Numbered from the stretch's first letter, positions 11,014-22,889 are shown. The stretch is DNA of 64,000 nucleotides from Micrasema longulum (GCA_022494885.1 JAGVSM010004268.1:124001-188000), one strand, 5' to 3'. The notes: generated from the letters alone by a model not told the origin. Translations and numbers: made by a program.

Positions 11014-11990
11014 GCTTCTGTTTAAGCTATTTATTTATTTCTTAAAAATTGACAATATGATAAATTATAGGCACTCGCTGTCAAATAAAGTTTAGCAAAG
11101 ATAAAGCTATTCAGAAAAGTGCGTTCGTACAGTTCGTGTATAGACAAAGACCAGCAACATAGTGCGAAGATAGAAGCTAAAACTGCCAAGATCAACAACT
11201 AATCAATTTTTATTTGGCATTTTTAATGCAAATAACTTTGGAAAAAGCCGTCAAAATTTTTCATCGACAACCACTAATTTCGAACGCGATACTATTTTTC
11301 TAGAATATTAGCCAACGACAAGAAAATAAATTACGTAGTACCTACTTAGAATTAAAATGAATATCAAAAGTTTCTGAACATTATTAGACGTCAACAAATA
11401 TTTTAGTAGAGATGGAGAGCATGTTTGAAAAGTAATATGACAGTTAAGGCATTTACAGGGCTTATGCTTTATCCTTGGTGGGCATTATTTTACTCACCAA
11501 TTAAAAAAAGTAAATATTTAACGTTCCTATGATTTAGGTACCCAAATAGTTCAATTGTTATACTCACTATTAGGAAATGGAAAAATAAGTTGTGGCAGAG
11601 CGAGGTTCGATCCGTTAGTCCACAACATTAGTAATGGCGCCACGGGATTGCAATTCAATTGGCCATTCTAATAAATTAATTTGTTCTATCTACATAATAT
11701 CTTTAATGAAGTGAAATACGTTTTTTTAATCATTTTACAGAAATGGAGCAGTTAAAATAGCTATTCTCATACTTCATTCTAGAGTATCGAAACTTCATAA
11801 CATTATACATACGAGTATTCCATATCAAACACAAGAGGTTGCCTCATTTTTGATATGATATTTTGTTTTTTTTTTCTCATTTGTGCTTTATATATTATTT
11901 ATATTTGTTTATTTAGTTTATTTTTCTCTCATAAAGAGAGCAGACTTTCGTAGAAATATAAAATATATTAAATGTGTCTCAATTACATCA
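11014..11990. other. Upstream flank of pinin
   Basis: Should contain the pinin 5' UTR and promoter, but no core element stands out. A B-box-like GAGGTTCGATCCGT at about 11592 may be a SINE remnant. Confidence 0.35.
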
Positions 11991-11999
11991 TGAGAATAA

Positions 12000-12215
12000 C
12001 TTTTATTATAACATAATAATATTCATGCTAAGTACTTGTTTTAGTGTATCAATGTTATTATTGCACATGTTTGTGAGGGTAAGTATATATATTTTGTGAG
12101 GGAGTGTATTATATGTGTGAGTACCTATTGTATGTTTATGACAATGTGTAGTGAATATAAGTGGACTTATTGAACAATGATTACAAAAATTTATAGTTTT
12201 TTTTTTAACCAATGA
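12000..12215 (-). mobile_element. LINE 3'-end fragment with TG-rich tail
   Basis: Minus-strand reading gives a CNHCSISPLIF..HTIGTHTYN..LTLTNMCNNN string close in layout to the LINE tails at 17848-18480 and 45841-46090, with a run of imperfect CA/TG repeats. Assigned by that similarity only. Confidence 0.4.
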
Positions 12216-12558
12216 GGAAACCTATTAACCACTTTATTGATCGGTGTTAAATTGTTAAGAACGCTCCGGTCTAAAATCCAAATTTGAAAAAATATAAAAA
12301 TTTCAAAAAAGTAATGAAAAACTATTTATATAAAATCATTTTCAATAAATAAAAAAATATTGATTGCTCAATTTCATAAATCTATAACCAGAAATGACTT
12401 GTTTTGAGAAATGGCGGACTTAAGTTTTGACTCATATCTAGTTGATTTCAACAATTATTTATATCACCTTAAGTGAAGCATATATTATGTGCTTTTTTAA
12501 TAAAATAGGTCATTAGACTCAAAATTTCAAAATTTTTACTTTGTTCTATAGACCTGAG

Positions 12559-12831
12559 CAGTGGTCCTGAATAAAAAAGTACCGGAGCGCACCGCCACCA
12601 TTTGATGAAGTGGGAGGGAAATGGAAGGGGGAGGGGGGGACACGTGTTTAGAATTTTGCCAGTTATCGGCAATAAATACGTTTGTTTTTATTTCGAATTG
12701 TTTGAAGAGACTTAAGTAGAAATATTTTTGAAACGTAATAATTGTTCCTGACCAGAGCCGGAGCGCCGCTCCTCTCAGATAAAAAGTGCCGGAGCGCCGC
12801 TCCAGTGCGCTCCGGCCCGACTACACCACTG
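12559..12831. mobile_element. Non-autonomous hAT-type MITE with perfect 8-bp target duplication
   Basis: Starts CAGTGGTCC and ends ACACCACTG. Both sides are flanked by the identical octamer GACCTGAG (12551-12558 and 12832-12839). An 8-bp duplication with CAG..CTG ends is the hAT signature. The interior carries subterminal copies of CCGGAGCGC, two of them inside short palindromes (GGAGCGCCGCTCC), which may be transposase-binding sites (inference). No coding capacity at 273 bp. Confidence 0.9.
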
Positions 12832-13004
12832 GACCTGAGCCATCGACATAAAGAGTAGGTATGGCTCCATTTTGCGTAGATATCGACAAAATATTGAACT
12901 TCGTTCGCGTTCGTCGTTCCCGCTTAATTTGAAAGCATCTGTAATGTTTCACATAGGTAGTTTATAATATGGGACAATAGAGAGAGGCCAATCCATATTT
13001 TATA

Positions 13005-13372
13005 CAACAATATTTTGAGTAGGTCCAAATGTATGAAGACTGGCTGAAATTTGTTGCAACGGAGAAGGAAAAACATTTTTGAGAATGGAATATGGATATC
13101 TAGGCATTTAGACGTTGGCTGGTTTTAGTAACGACCTTACACACTGTGTAACATTCATCATTCTGCCTATGCTTAAACATTTACATTTTCTCAACTATTC
13201 CATCTGTTCACTTCTTTTAAGTAAAAGAGCTGAAACCTTTATTGATGTACTTAGGTGAATGTTGCACTGAGTGTAAAGTGGCCATTTGAACCACCTAATG
13301 ACAGGTCATAAGCCATGTAAATGCTTAGGCATCCATATTCCCTTCTCGAAAATGTTTTCTCTCTCCGTTACA
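13005..13372. repeat. Foldback family D, copy 1
   Basis: The left half reads aacaatattttgag..tctaggcattta..ttggctggtttt..cacactgtgtaacattca. The right half is its inverse: gagtgtaaagtggcca..aatgacaggtcataag..aatgcttaggcatccatattcc. The two halves fold into one imperfect hairpin. Further copies lie between 27945 and 43280. Confidence 0.75.
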
Positions 13373-13379
13373 AAAAAAA

Positions 13380-14050
13380 AAAACTATATACATTCATCTC
13401 CTTTTTTCTCAGACTTGAAAATAATAGTACCTTTTAGTAGGTAATTCACATTAGATAATATTTTTTGTACATTACCTATCTCATACAAGATTTTATGTTG
13501 AGCTAATTTTCAAACGTGGGTTGATGATAAAAAAAGTTAAAAATCGCTTTCCACCTAAACACCAAAGACAATACTTACAAATTTAATAATGATTTATTCA
13601 TCAGGTTAATTATATCGATTAAATCTTTAATAAATTATCGAAGAACGCTACAATCGATGTTTCAATTATTTGATGATAGTCATTTATAGGCGACAAATAA
13701 CTGGTGTTTTTGTAGACACCTTAAACATTCGAAATCTGTTATTTTTTTTACTACTTAACTTAAATCCAAACAATAAAGGATTGAAAGTAAATAACAAGGA
13801 AATAATTGACATTAGGAAGACATTGAAAAATAATTTAATTAATCATCAAATAACCATTCAATAAGCCGATTATACGATGTTCCATTACAATGGTCTAGGG
13901 AGACCGTAATTTAGTAGGTATAATAGGGATTATACCTACTAAATTCATGCTCCTCTCTTCCTCCCCTCTTTTTATTAAACTATTTCTGCCAAAAAAACAG
14001 TGCACGTCGGTGTTAGCTACTAACGTGGTATGGTCAACCCGCATATTGGT
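13380..14050. other. AT-rich spacer
   Basis: A small inverted repeat (tttagtaggtataa / ttatacctactaaa, 13910-13945) is the only structure seen. No supported gene. Confidence 0.4.
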
Positions 14051-14054
14051 TTTA

Positions 14055-14225
14055 TATTTTTGAGCCATTACTCAAAAGTGTGAGGGAGGTGAGACCCAAT
14101 GAGAAGGTGTATAAATAATGGGTATTGCCCGCTGGTGAGACGGGGGAAGAGACGGGTACGTCTCGAAACCGGTAGACATAGAAAAATAGTTAGTGGTTAA
14201 CTAATATTTTTTTTTAAAATTGACA
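14055..14225 (+). repeat. Hammerhead-like repeat family M, copy with intact GAAA half
   Basis: Contains GAGAC-GGGTAC-GTCTC (stem II hairpin) followed by GAAA (14165-14168) and CCGGTAGAC. The CUGANGA box expected before the hairpin reads GGGGGAA, so the core is broken. The flanks (gaaggtgtata upstream, tagacatagaaaaatag downstream) match the copy at 37385-37690. Confidence 0.5.
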
Positions 14226-14463
14226 ACAAAGCCGACGCTTTAAACATCAATTTTATTTTCTCATTACCCTTTTTCGTACGTACATTTAAAAAATATTTCT
14301 AATTATTTTTTTTTGTGTCTTATAATAAAAAATTTAAATTCTAAAAGAATCATGAAGTAAAATTAGTAATAACATATTGTCACTGGAAATAAAAAAAAAC
14401 ATAATATTCTCAACTGTCGTTTTTTACAGTGACCTATTTACATGTTGACCTCTAAAGGTGTTC

Positions 14464-15780
14464 CAAAATTCCCCAAGATAAACACGGGTTTTATTGAATT
14501 AAAAATTGTACTTTTTTATTTATTCATTAAGTATACAGTTCAAAGAAATATACAGTGCATGGAATAGCATATCGAATAAATAGCCTCCACAGCTTTACAG
14601 GCACACACGCACTCTTTTGTCGAAATTTTCTATGGCTGAATTTCGTTGACACGGCACTCAATTTCCTTCTTTAAGGCATGGGTGTTGTCGTGGGTTTGTT
14701 GGCTTAAACCTAAGGACTTCAAAAAACCCCAAAGAAAAAAGTCCAAAGGCATTAAATCGCATGATCTGGGCGGCCAATTATGATCACCAAAACGAGAAAT
14801 TATACGACCATTAAATTAATCTTTTAGTAATTGAATTGTTTCTCCGGTTGCATGGCATGTGGCACCCACCGTCTTGTTGAAACCACATGTCGTTCACATC
14901 CATATCCTGCAATTGAGGCAAAAAAACTGGATTATCATGTCGCGATAGCAAGTACTATTCATTGTTATTTCCTTACCAGCCGCATTTTCAAAAAGGAATG
15001 GTCCGATGACGCCTCCTGCCCAAAATCCGCCTCAAACATATGACACGTTATGGATGTATTTGTTTCTGAACAATCAATCATGGATTTTCTGAACCTCAAA
15101 TGGGACAGTTTTGACGATCAACAAAGCCATCCAGATAAAAAAAAATGAGCCTCATCACTGAAAATGATTTTGTTTGAAAAATTAGCATTCATTTGTTCAA
15201 CATTCATTTCGTTGCCTTTGGAGGATTTTCCTTAGAAAATAATAGAAGTAATTGAATGCATACTTGAACGGAAACAAAAAAATTATCTTGTATGTTCACT
15301 GTTTGTTTTAAACATTGATAGAATTTTTCGGAATCATCCCGCGTCGTTGTGAAAGTTGTTATCATAAATCGTTAAACAATTCATAGCGAACTTTCATCAT
15401 CCAGTGCTCGAACATCTTAATCGCATTGAATGTAGGTCCATTCCCGAGTTCCTTTCTTTCTTTATTCAAATACTCCAACTTTGTACAAAATTTACTGATA
15501 TTTGTTTTTACACTTCACAGTCCGCTTATCGTTTCCATTCAACAAATTCTCTTCGCTGTGCGTGGTCAGTAGGTTTCAGTTCTTGAGCCAATTGAACTTT
15601 GCAAGCATGAAGGTGCAAATATTTCGTGAGAATACCCCGTAGGGAGCTTCTTGAAATGCCCAATATGTGACCACGGCGTAAATTTGATGTCGCTGGACTC
15701 TCAGCAAAACTTTTACGAACTGCTTCCATGTTTTGTGTTGAACAAGTTGTTGAAGGATGGCCAGAGGCCAGAGGCCAGAG
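14464..15780 (-). pseudogene. Tc1/mariner-superfamily transposase relic (DD41D-like)
   Basis: Minus-strand fragments in family order: helix-turn-helix remnant RRGHILGISRSSLRGILTKY, then VQLAQELKPTDHAQRREFVE, then NKIIFSDEAHF (first Asp), NDMWFQQDG (second Asp) and WPPRSCDLMPLDFFLWGFLK (third Asp). With one apparent indel ignored, about 41 residues separate the second and third Asp, resembling the rosa/visitor type and unlike the mariner at 3895. Stops and frameshifts show it is dead. The N-terminus is missing beyond about 15780, and no terminal inverted repeat was matched. Confidence 0.85.
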
Positions 15781-15817
15781 TGTCTGAGATCATTAATTAA
15801 CACTTTGTATTCCAGAG

Positions 15818-16003
15818 CCGTGTAAACACGGGATTATATAACCACGCGTTGTGTCCCGGTCCCGTGTTTTACCAGCTGTCGAAAAAAGTGCATTTCATGG
15901 ACATCTAGTGACTTTTATTAGTACTTTTTCGCTGCTGTTAAACCACGTGAAAACACGGGACCGGGACACAACGCATGGTTATTATAATCAAGTGTTTACA
16001 CGG
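15818..16003. mobile_element. 186-bp MITE with ~50-bp terminal inverted repeats
   Basis: Begins CCGTGTAAACAC and ends GTGTTTACACGG. The arms continue to match inward (ggattatataaccacgcg, then gttgtgtcccggtcccgtg), about 50 bp each with a few mismatches. A short unique centre lies between them. No clear target duplication, so the superfamily is unassigned. Confidence 0.8.
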
Positions 16004-16009
16004 TTTGGG

Positions 16010-17265
16010 GATACAAAGCACAATAAAAGGAGTGAGACCTGTATATGTGCAAACATCGCAAATTGTTTGAAATAAATATGAGAAGTTTCAATTGATTTAA
16101 CCCAGTATTTTCATAACTATGGCACTTCACAAAGATTGAAATTTCACAAAAATGGGCCGGGCACAGGGTAAATTCTATGTGTATTCGGCCGGTACTCAAA
16201 GTGTTAATCATCCTTTAAATTGGCAACTAATATACTGAAATGTTATGTTTTGTTTTGTTATAGGTATTATGTAACCAATAAATCATTTACGAAACCATTT
16301 TTCGTAGTTGAATCACTCGGCTGAAATATATTTTGTGTTGTCACACGGAAAATTATTTATGTTTTATTTTACTTTCATCTTCGCAGACTCTTCAAAATTA
16401 AACGTTGAGATTGATCGGTGGATATTTTTATGACTTGCGAAAAAAAACGCGCGTTAAAAAATTAAATGCAGATAGATCTCTATTAATGTTCGCAATTCGC
16501 TTTGCGTGTGCGGTTCTTTCACTTCCTGTTTTAAATTTTCCTTTCAAAGTTTATACGTATCCGTATTTAAGTGTATCCGCCTCATTTCCGTTACTATCAC
16601 CTCTCGGTTTCAGATGTTCTCGTCATGGGTGCCAAGCCTTCTCCAATGTTCTCTCTGGCCCGCTCCTTGAAGCGATCCACTCGAAATAGATTATATTATG
16701 TCTTTCGCTCCATTTCCGCCAAGATTTCATGGCCACCTCTCTGTAATGCGCTGTCCACAAACTGTAGCTGTCCTGTCTGCGAGATGCTATGAAAGTATAA
16801 CTGAGCGTAATGTCAGAGATATATGACAATTATTGTATATTGTTACGTGCCTACCTATACTAGGAAAATCTGCATCCATAATATGAGGCGTTCAATACAG
16901 TAGGTAATCTCGAATTTCCCATGCCAAAAAACTAAATTGTAGTCTTTAAAAGGCGAAAGAATAAGGTATAAAATGATTTTGTGAATTAGGCATCCTCGTT
17001 GACATATTAATACACATAAACATGCCCTGAGCCTTAAAAAAATATGACACTTAGCTCATGCCCAAACGCTCAGTCATGCCCAAAGAATCTATGTAAACTA
17101 AAATGCTTGCTTGTGTAAAAATTAAACATTGTAAAAAGGATTATGTAAATTTTTACTTGTAAACATTTGTTCATGAGTATCAATAAATTCAATAAACGCG
17201 AGTTAATATTATTTTTGGGTTCGAATCCAGTGAAAGAAATAAATAATAAGAAATTATAAGGAATT
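16010..17265. other. No supported gene
   Basis: Somewhat higher GC at 16480-16800 gives overlapping frames on both strands with no family resemblance. The rest is AT-rich. Confidence 0.35.
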
Positions 17266-17269
17266 TAAG

Positions 17270-17465
17270 GAATGAATCTCTTTGGGATCCACCAAAAACG
17301 AAAGTACAAGCTTTTTTAAAAATAAAAATGAGTATCCTCCAATTTTTGGTAGCATAAACATGATCATTGAATGCAGCCCTGGTTTAAATAAACAAACTAA
17401 GCAACTATGGGTAGCTTTTCATGTCACCATAAAAAAATATCTATAGGGCTCGTCTTTGTATTAAT
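17270..17465 (-). repeat. Dispersed repeat family G, copy 2
   Basis: Reverse-orientation match to 5640-5835 (ggatccaccaaaaacg, gcagccctgg, cctatagggctc blocks). It also shares the tcctccaatttttggtagcat segment with the copy at 52905. Confidence 0.55.
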
Positions 17466-17534
17466 ATGTCAATTGGCATCCTATATAATTTTAAACAGAG
17501 CCAATTTTTTTGCTAGTTAAATAAAAAATGTGTT

Positions 17535-17705
17535 TTAACACTGTTTTGGCCCTGATTACAATGGTAAGTTAACATTTATGTTAAATTTGATCTACAAAGT
17601 AAAATTAAGTTTTCTGTGTGTAAAGCAGAATATGCAAACATTTTTTTTCTTCTAAACATGTTCAGGTTGCCGACGAAGATACTTTAAATGTTCATGCAAA
17701 TATAA
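17535..17705 (+). repeat. Family B repeat fragment
   Basis: Starts gccctgattacaatggtaagtt and carries the same interior (aaaattaagttttct..gcagaatatgca..gacgaagatactttaaatg) as one arm of the inverted-repeat element at 18882-20210. Confidence 0.65.
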
Positions 17706-17847
17706 TCATTTTCGAATACAAATATCGATTTTTGGATGATTATGAAATTATTAACGTAAAGCAATTTCTATATTCGATTTAAACGTGGTTTCACGGTAAT
17801 ATTAAATCATATAATATCTATATACTAGTATCTATATATTTTTATTA

Positions 17848-18480
17848 TTATTTAAATCTCGCAGATGTACAAATTTTAAAAAATATTTTTTTTATTTTAA
17901 AGAAACAAACAGTCGATAATGATATAATAACATTTAAAAAAATACAGTTTAAAGACAGGACCAGCGAAGTTTCTAAATAAGAATTATACATATTATTACA
18001 TTGTGTTACAACAAAAGGTGTGTTTATGTGTATTTGTATGAGAGTAAGTGTAGATGTGTGTTTATATGTATTTGTGTGGGAGTAAGTGTTCAGGTGTGTG
18101 TAAATGTGAGCATCCTTAAATAGTAAGTGGATGGTATCGCACCCAGAAATAATGAGTCTTAATTTATTTTTTAATAAATTAAGGGGCACGTAAAAAATAT
18201 CAATATATGAAAACAAAGCATTATAGTTAGAGCAAGAACGATAGAGGAAAGAGTGTTGTGCATAGTTAGTGCTACAGACTGACAGATGGAATAAATACTT
18301 ATTTCTTGTCACGCGAAAGGGGAAATTAAGATTAATTTCGGAGAGTAGGTTAAAATGGTCTACTTTATTATTTAATAATTTATGTAAATAACATAATTCA
18401 GATACAGTGCGTATATTTTCAAGGGTAAAAAATCCATTTTGTTTGGCAGATTGGCTGTTAATACAAAGCGTTTTATTGTT
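17848..18480 (-). mobile_element. LINE ORF2 C-terminus and 3' UTR
   Basis: Minus-strand translation gives GFFTLENIRTVSELCYLHKL, LNNKVDHFNLLSEINLNFP, then FHLSVCSTNYAQHSFLYRSC and a LLKNKLR ending. This is the layout of the C-terminal region of jockey/CR1-like ORF2 proteins. A CA/TG-rich segment (18000-18110 on the plus strand) follows, then an A-rich end. 5'-truncated; no polymerase domain. Confidence 0.72.
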
Positions 18481-18881
18481 TTTATAATCTAAGTATTTAA
18501 AAAAAATTACAACATATACCTAATTATCAGTCATTCGACGTCAATTCGTCGACATCAGTCGTCAATGATCAGTCAGATAATGGTCCCTGTGGTTATTAAC
18601 CCGTGCACCGGGAGCTTGTGGTGTGTAAGTACACTGCGAAAAAAATAATAAAAGCAATCAAAATTAGCCAAATCGTAAAAACCGAAAAATTGTTGCACCA
18701 TTGAACGATTAATACGTCGACTTGGGAGTTTACGTACCGAGAAAAATAAGTATTGGTCACTTTGTCAACGGATCGTGTTCTAAAAATTTAATTTTCTAAA
18801 ATAACTATGGAGGAATTTCGGGTTTCTGCCCGCTGCTGCTCGCTCTCTACATGAGGGCATTTAAAATATCGTTACAGTTTT

Positions 18882-20210
18882 ACGATTACAATAGGAAATC
18901 AACAGAGTTATCTTCGACTGTCTATAATGAAAAACCGATATTTGTGTACGAAAATGAGTATATTTGTTTACCTACCTTTAAAGTATCTTCGTCGGTGACC
19001 TGATTTTGAACGCGCTTAGAAGAAAAAAATGTATGCATATTCTGCTTTTCATACCGAAAACTTAATTTTACTTCGGAGATAAAATTAAAGATAAATGTAA
19101 ACTTCCCATTGTAATCAGGGGCTCAAGGCCTCGATTATGATGGGAAGATAAAGACGTCATACCTTCACCTTGACGGTATAGTTGAACATAAATTCTCTCG
19201 AGCGATTACGAAGATACACTACCGACCCCCCACCTTTAAGTTTTGGATAGGTACATCAATATGAAACAAGGGGAAGCTTACGTCATAATACACATATCTA
19301 TGCACTAAAATGACATAAATTCAGTTCATACTGACGTCATCGTCATGGTTGAAGATAAAATTCTCCCGACCGATTACTAAGGTACGCTACCGATCCACCC
19401 ACCATCAAGTTTTGATGTAAGTACATCGGTTTGTACCGACAGGTCTATCTTCGCATTAAAAGAGACATACATTTTTCCACTGAGCCATTTTTCCTATAAT
19501 TAAGATTTATTTACATTTTTAATCGTTTAGAGTTCTAAACGTTCTGTTTTATCTTAAAAGCCTATTAAAAATATGAGATCTATCGGATTCTATATCTATG
19601 ATTTCTAAGTAAGTAAATTTTGTAAAAAAAGTAAAAAAACTGTCAATTTTGAAAACCAGCGGCCAGATGCAAAAAATAATGTCGCTAGATTTTTTACCGG
19701 TGTTCTTACATAAAAACTTGATGGTGGGGGGATCGGTAGCGTATCTTCGTAAACGGTTGGGAGAATTTTATCTTCAACTACGACGTCATACTGAAGCTAT
19801 GTCACTTTAGTACGTAGATATGTGATTCATTTCGATGTACTTACCCAAATCTTGAAGGTGGGAGGTCGGTAGTGTATCTTCGTAATCAATAAAGAGAACT
19901 TATCTTAAACTATACCGTCATGGTGAAGGTATGACGTCCTTATCTTCCCATCATAATCGAAGCCCAAGGCCCCGAATACAATAGGAAGTTATCGTTTATC
20001 TTCAAATTTATCTTCGAAGTAGAATTAATTTTTCTGTATAAAAAGCAGAATATGCATACATTTTTTTCTTTTAAACATTTTCAATTATAAGTAACCGACG
20101 AAGATACTATAAATGTTTATGCAATTATACTCATTTTAGTACACAATTATCGGTTTTTCTTATAGACAGTCAAAGATAACTCTGTTAACTTCCCCTTGTA
20201 ATCGAGGCCC
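18882..20210. mobile_element. 1.3-kb inverted-repeat (foldback) element, family B
   Basis: The left arm, about 18882-19440, is matched in reverse over almost its whole length by about 19700-20210. Matching blocks are aacagagttatctt / aagataactctgtt, aaaaaaatgtatgcatattctgc / its complement, gacgtcataccttcacc / ggtgaaggtatgacgtc, and accatcaagtttt / aaaacttgatggt. Outer ends resemble ..cgattacaat / ttgtaatcgaggccc. The spacer, about 260 bp, has no coding frame. Related single-arm copies occur at 17535, 27535, 49480, 55560, 60405 and 60655. Confidence 0.85.
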
Positions 20211-20214
20211 AGGA

Positions 20215-22190
20215 CAGATTATTTATTTCTGACCGTTCGATTTTTGTGCACCATCATTTTTTCTAATGATCAAAAAAGTCCATCGTGACTTTGAAAAGGT
20301 GACTACTGACTTAATCAATGCTGATGCATAATAATAGGACAAATGCCATGGCTTAAAAGGGCTTTAAGTCTGCTTTAAAAAACTGAATACGTGTTGAATT
20401 AAAGTTTTTTTGTTTTATGGCAATAGATTTACATATCTACTTACTTACCTATATACAATATATGTAATAACCCGATAAGTCTTTAAAGAAGATTTTAAAA
20501 ACTGTGAATATGTTATGTCCGTGGCAAAGCTCATCATTTTACTGAAAACCGCACGTAAATCAGTCCAGTCCGGTTCAGTCTATCGAGTACCCACATACAA
20601 ACATACAAATACAAACATTTCCTTTTAGATATATACAGATACATTATGGATGGTTCTTGCCAGAGTTCCAGAGAATGGAGAAAGTTATCGTGTGATGTGT
20701 TATACATTTTGATGTACTGACTGTGGATTATTATACCAAGTCCGAGAAGGATGAGAAATGGACGCCACACACGATGGACTCCGCCCATCGAACAAATGGG
20801 TGGCATTTCGTATTCTCCAACGATTCATGAAAATTGTGGAAGTTGTGACAGGCAACGGTCGATTGATAAACTCCCTACACAGTTTAATGGCATTCTGTGC
20901 CAGTTTAATATTATTTTAATCCCGCTGACGTGAGCCATTAATACGTCAAATTTATCTGTTTCACTGTCATAATTTTAAGTTGAAATAATATTTCGTAGAC
21001 AACACTAATTTTGGCGTTTGGAATTGAGAAACATTTTATGTTGATTGCTTGTGACAAATAAAGCTAAAGATGAACTTACGGCAGACATTTTGTACGCGTA
21101 CAGAAGCAAAAAGTAATTTTTAAAAAGCAATAAATTTAAACAGTTTTTTTATGATTGTTGATTATTTATCAATAACTAGTCAATATTATTTATTTATTAA
21201 TTTTTTTCTGCATAGATTATTTATTTATAAGTCTGTATCTTGTCTACTGGAGTAAATTTCACAATTTTAAGACAATTAAAAAAATAAATTATTATAGCTT
21301 TTACCATTCTTGGTAATACTAGCCAGAAACAAACAGTATTTACAAATGTGAAATGGGAGCAAAACAGTATTACAGACAAGGCAGAATAAACAGATAAATC
21401 TTAGGAATACATATTTTACACTACGTCTAAAATAGTACCAGAACCCAAATTTTCGATTCAATGGGGTATTTTTAATTTTAATTAATTTTGTTTTACCGCG
21501 CAGTTTATTAGGCAGGGACCGGGCAGTATTAATTGGCTACTTGTCACCAAACTTTTCTGATTGAAACTTTTTTTAAATATATAAAGTAATGTGAGACGTA
21601 CTATATTATAAAGGTTATAGGTGCAATAAAAAAATAACATTCTGGCGAAAAAATCAGTTTTTAATACTTCTACTAGCTGATCAAAGTCGAAATAGCGTTT
21701 AAGAAAATGTTGTACTGCACAACATCGGCGTCGACTCGCTCTTATATCGTCGGGTGGCCGGGTCAGAGCCAAAATTACGAATCTACAAAACTATAATAAT
21801 TACTTATGAAATATTTGTATTTGCAATATCAATCAACATTCTGGGACAATACGAATCGAGTTTTTACAATGATAAAAGCGTTCAATAAAACGAACTCTTG
21901 GACACATCAATGTGAACATTTAAGGCGAAACTTCTTAAAAACACAAGAAAATAGTAAAGTGAAAAATTGAACAATTAGTGTAAAACCTTAGAGTAATAAC
22001 CTAATAGAGTCGTCCATACTGAGAAAAACCATACTATGATAATTGACCACGAATTAAGCTACATATTACAGCAATGCTCATGGCACGTGAAATTTATTAC
22101 ATTTGGAATGGCTCTTCTTCTGTATTTCATGGGTAGGAGAAGCTAGTAGGTACCTCATGGTTCTAGATAACAATATTTTTTACCATTTAC
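20215..22190. other. Mostly AT-rich, no supported gene
   Basis: Frames at 20534-20933 and 21482-21772 show no family resemblance. A 37-codon frame at 22037-22147 is described under findings. Confidence 0.35.
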
Positions 22191-22194
22191 TATG

Positions 22195-22645
22195 GATCAA
22201 AATTGTTTAAACTTCTTCATTGGTGTTTTTTTTCTTTTTTCGTTTCTTTTTTTGATTTTATTTATAAGCACAAAATATTTCTCTTTATATTTTTTTTTTA
22301 TATCATAATTATATAATCATAAAGTATTAGTTTTAAATAATAATACATGAAAGTACATATTTTTTTTTATCGTTTAGTTAAAATTGTTTTCTTGGTTTTT
22401 TTTACCGGCGGCTCAAAATATTTCTAATACAAAACTATTATTTTTATCGATATATTTGTAAATGGTAATATTTTTTTTATATTGTTTAACTTTTTCAGAC
22501 TTTCTTAATTTGTAAATGAATGATTTGGTTTTAAATGCTCTGTATTACTCATAATTATAGTTACATGTATGTTTATTTAACTGTATTTGTAACTAATGTG
22601 TAAAAGGCACTAAGTGCCGTTTATTTCAATAAAATAAAATAAAAT
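22195..22645 (+). mobile_element. Probable LINE 3' UTR and tail
   Basis: T-rich sequence ending in aaggcactaagtgcc (a small hairpin), then ..tttcaataaaataaaataaaat, an A-rich simple-repeat tail typical of non-LTR 3' ends. No ORF2 remnant recognised, so the family is unknown. Confidence 0.4.
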
Positions 22646-22889
22646 AGAACGGGCCGTAGGTACCCGGGTTGAGAATTGCAAGTGCTAACCGAAATCGTTA
22701 CTCGTTTGTTATTGAACTAAAAACCAAACCAAAAAATTGGAACGCTTTTGTTCTATGCAATAGAGCTTAAGGGCTTCTCTAGAGAATTATTACTCTAATT
22801 GTAAAACACATTTTTTTCATAAGCAGTCTTCTCTTAAGTTGCAAGCTGCACAGAAAAGTATTGGTATGGTTGAAACGGAAATAAGCAGG

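Noticed and set aside
16405..16829. Gene on either strand with frames of 68-94 codons
   Set aside because: Overlapping frames on both strands, no domain, no splice signals that extend any of them.
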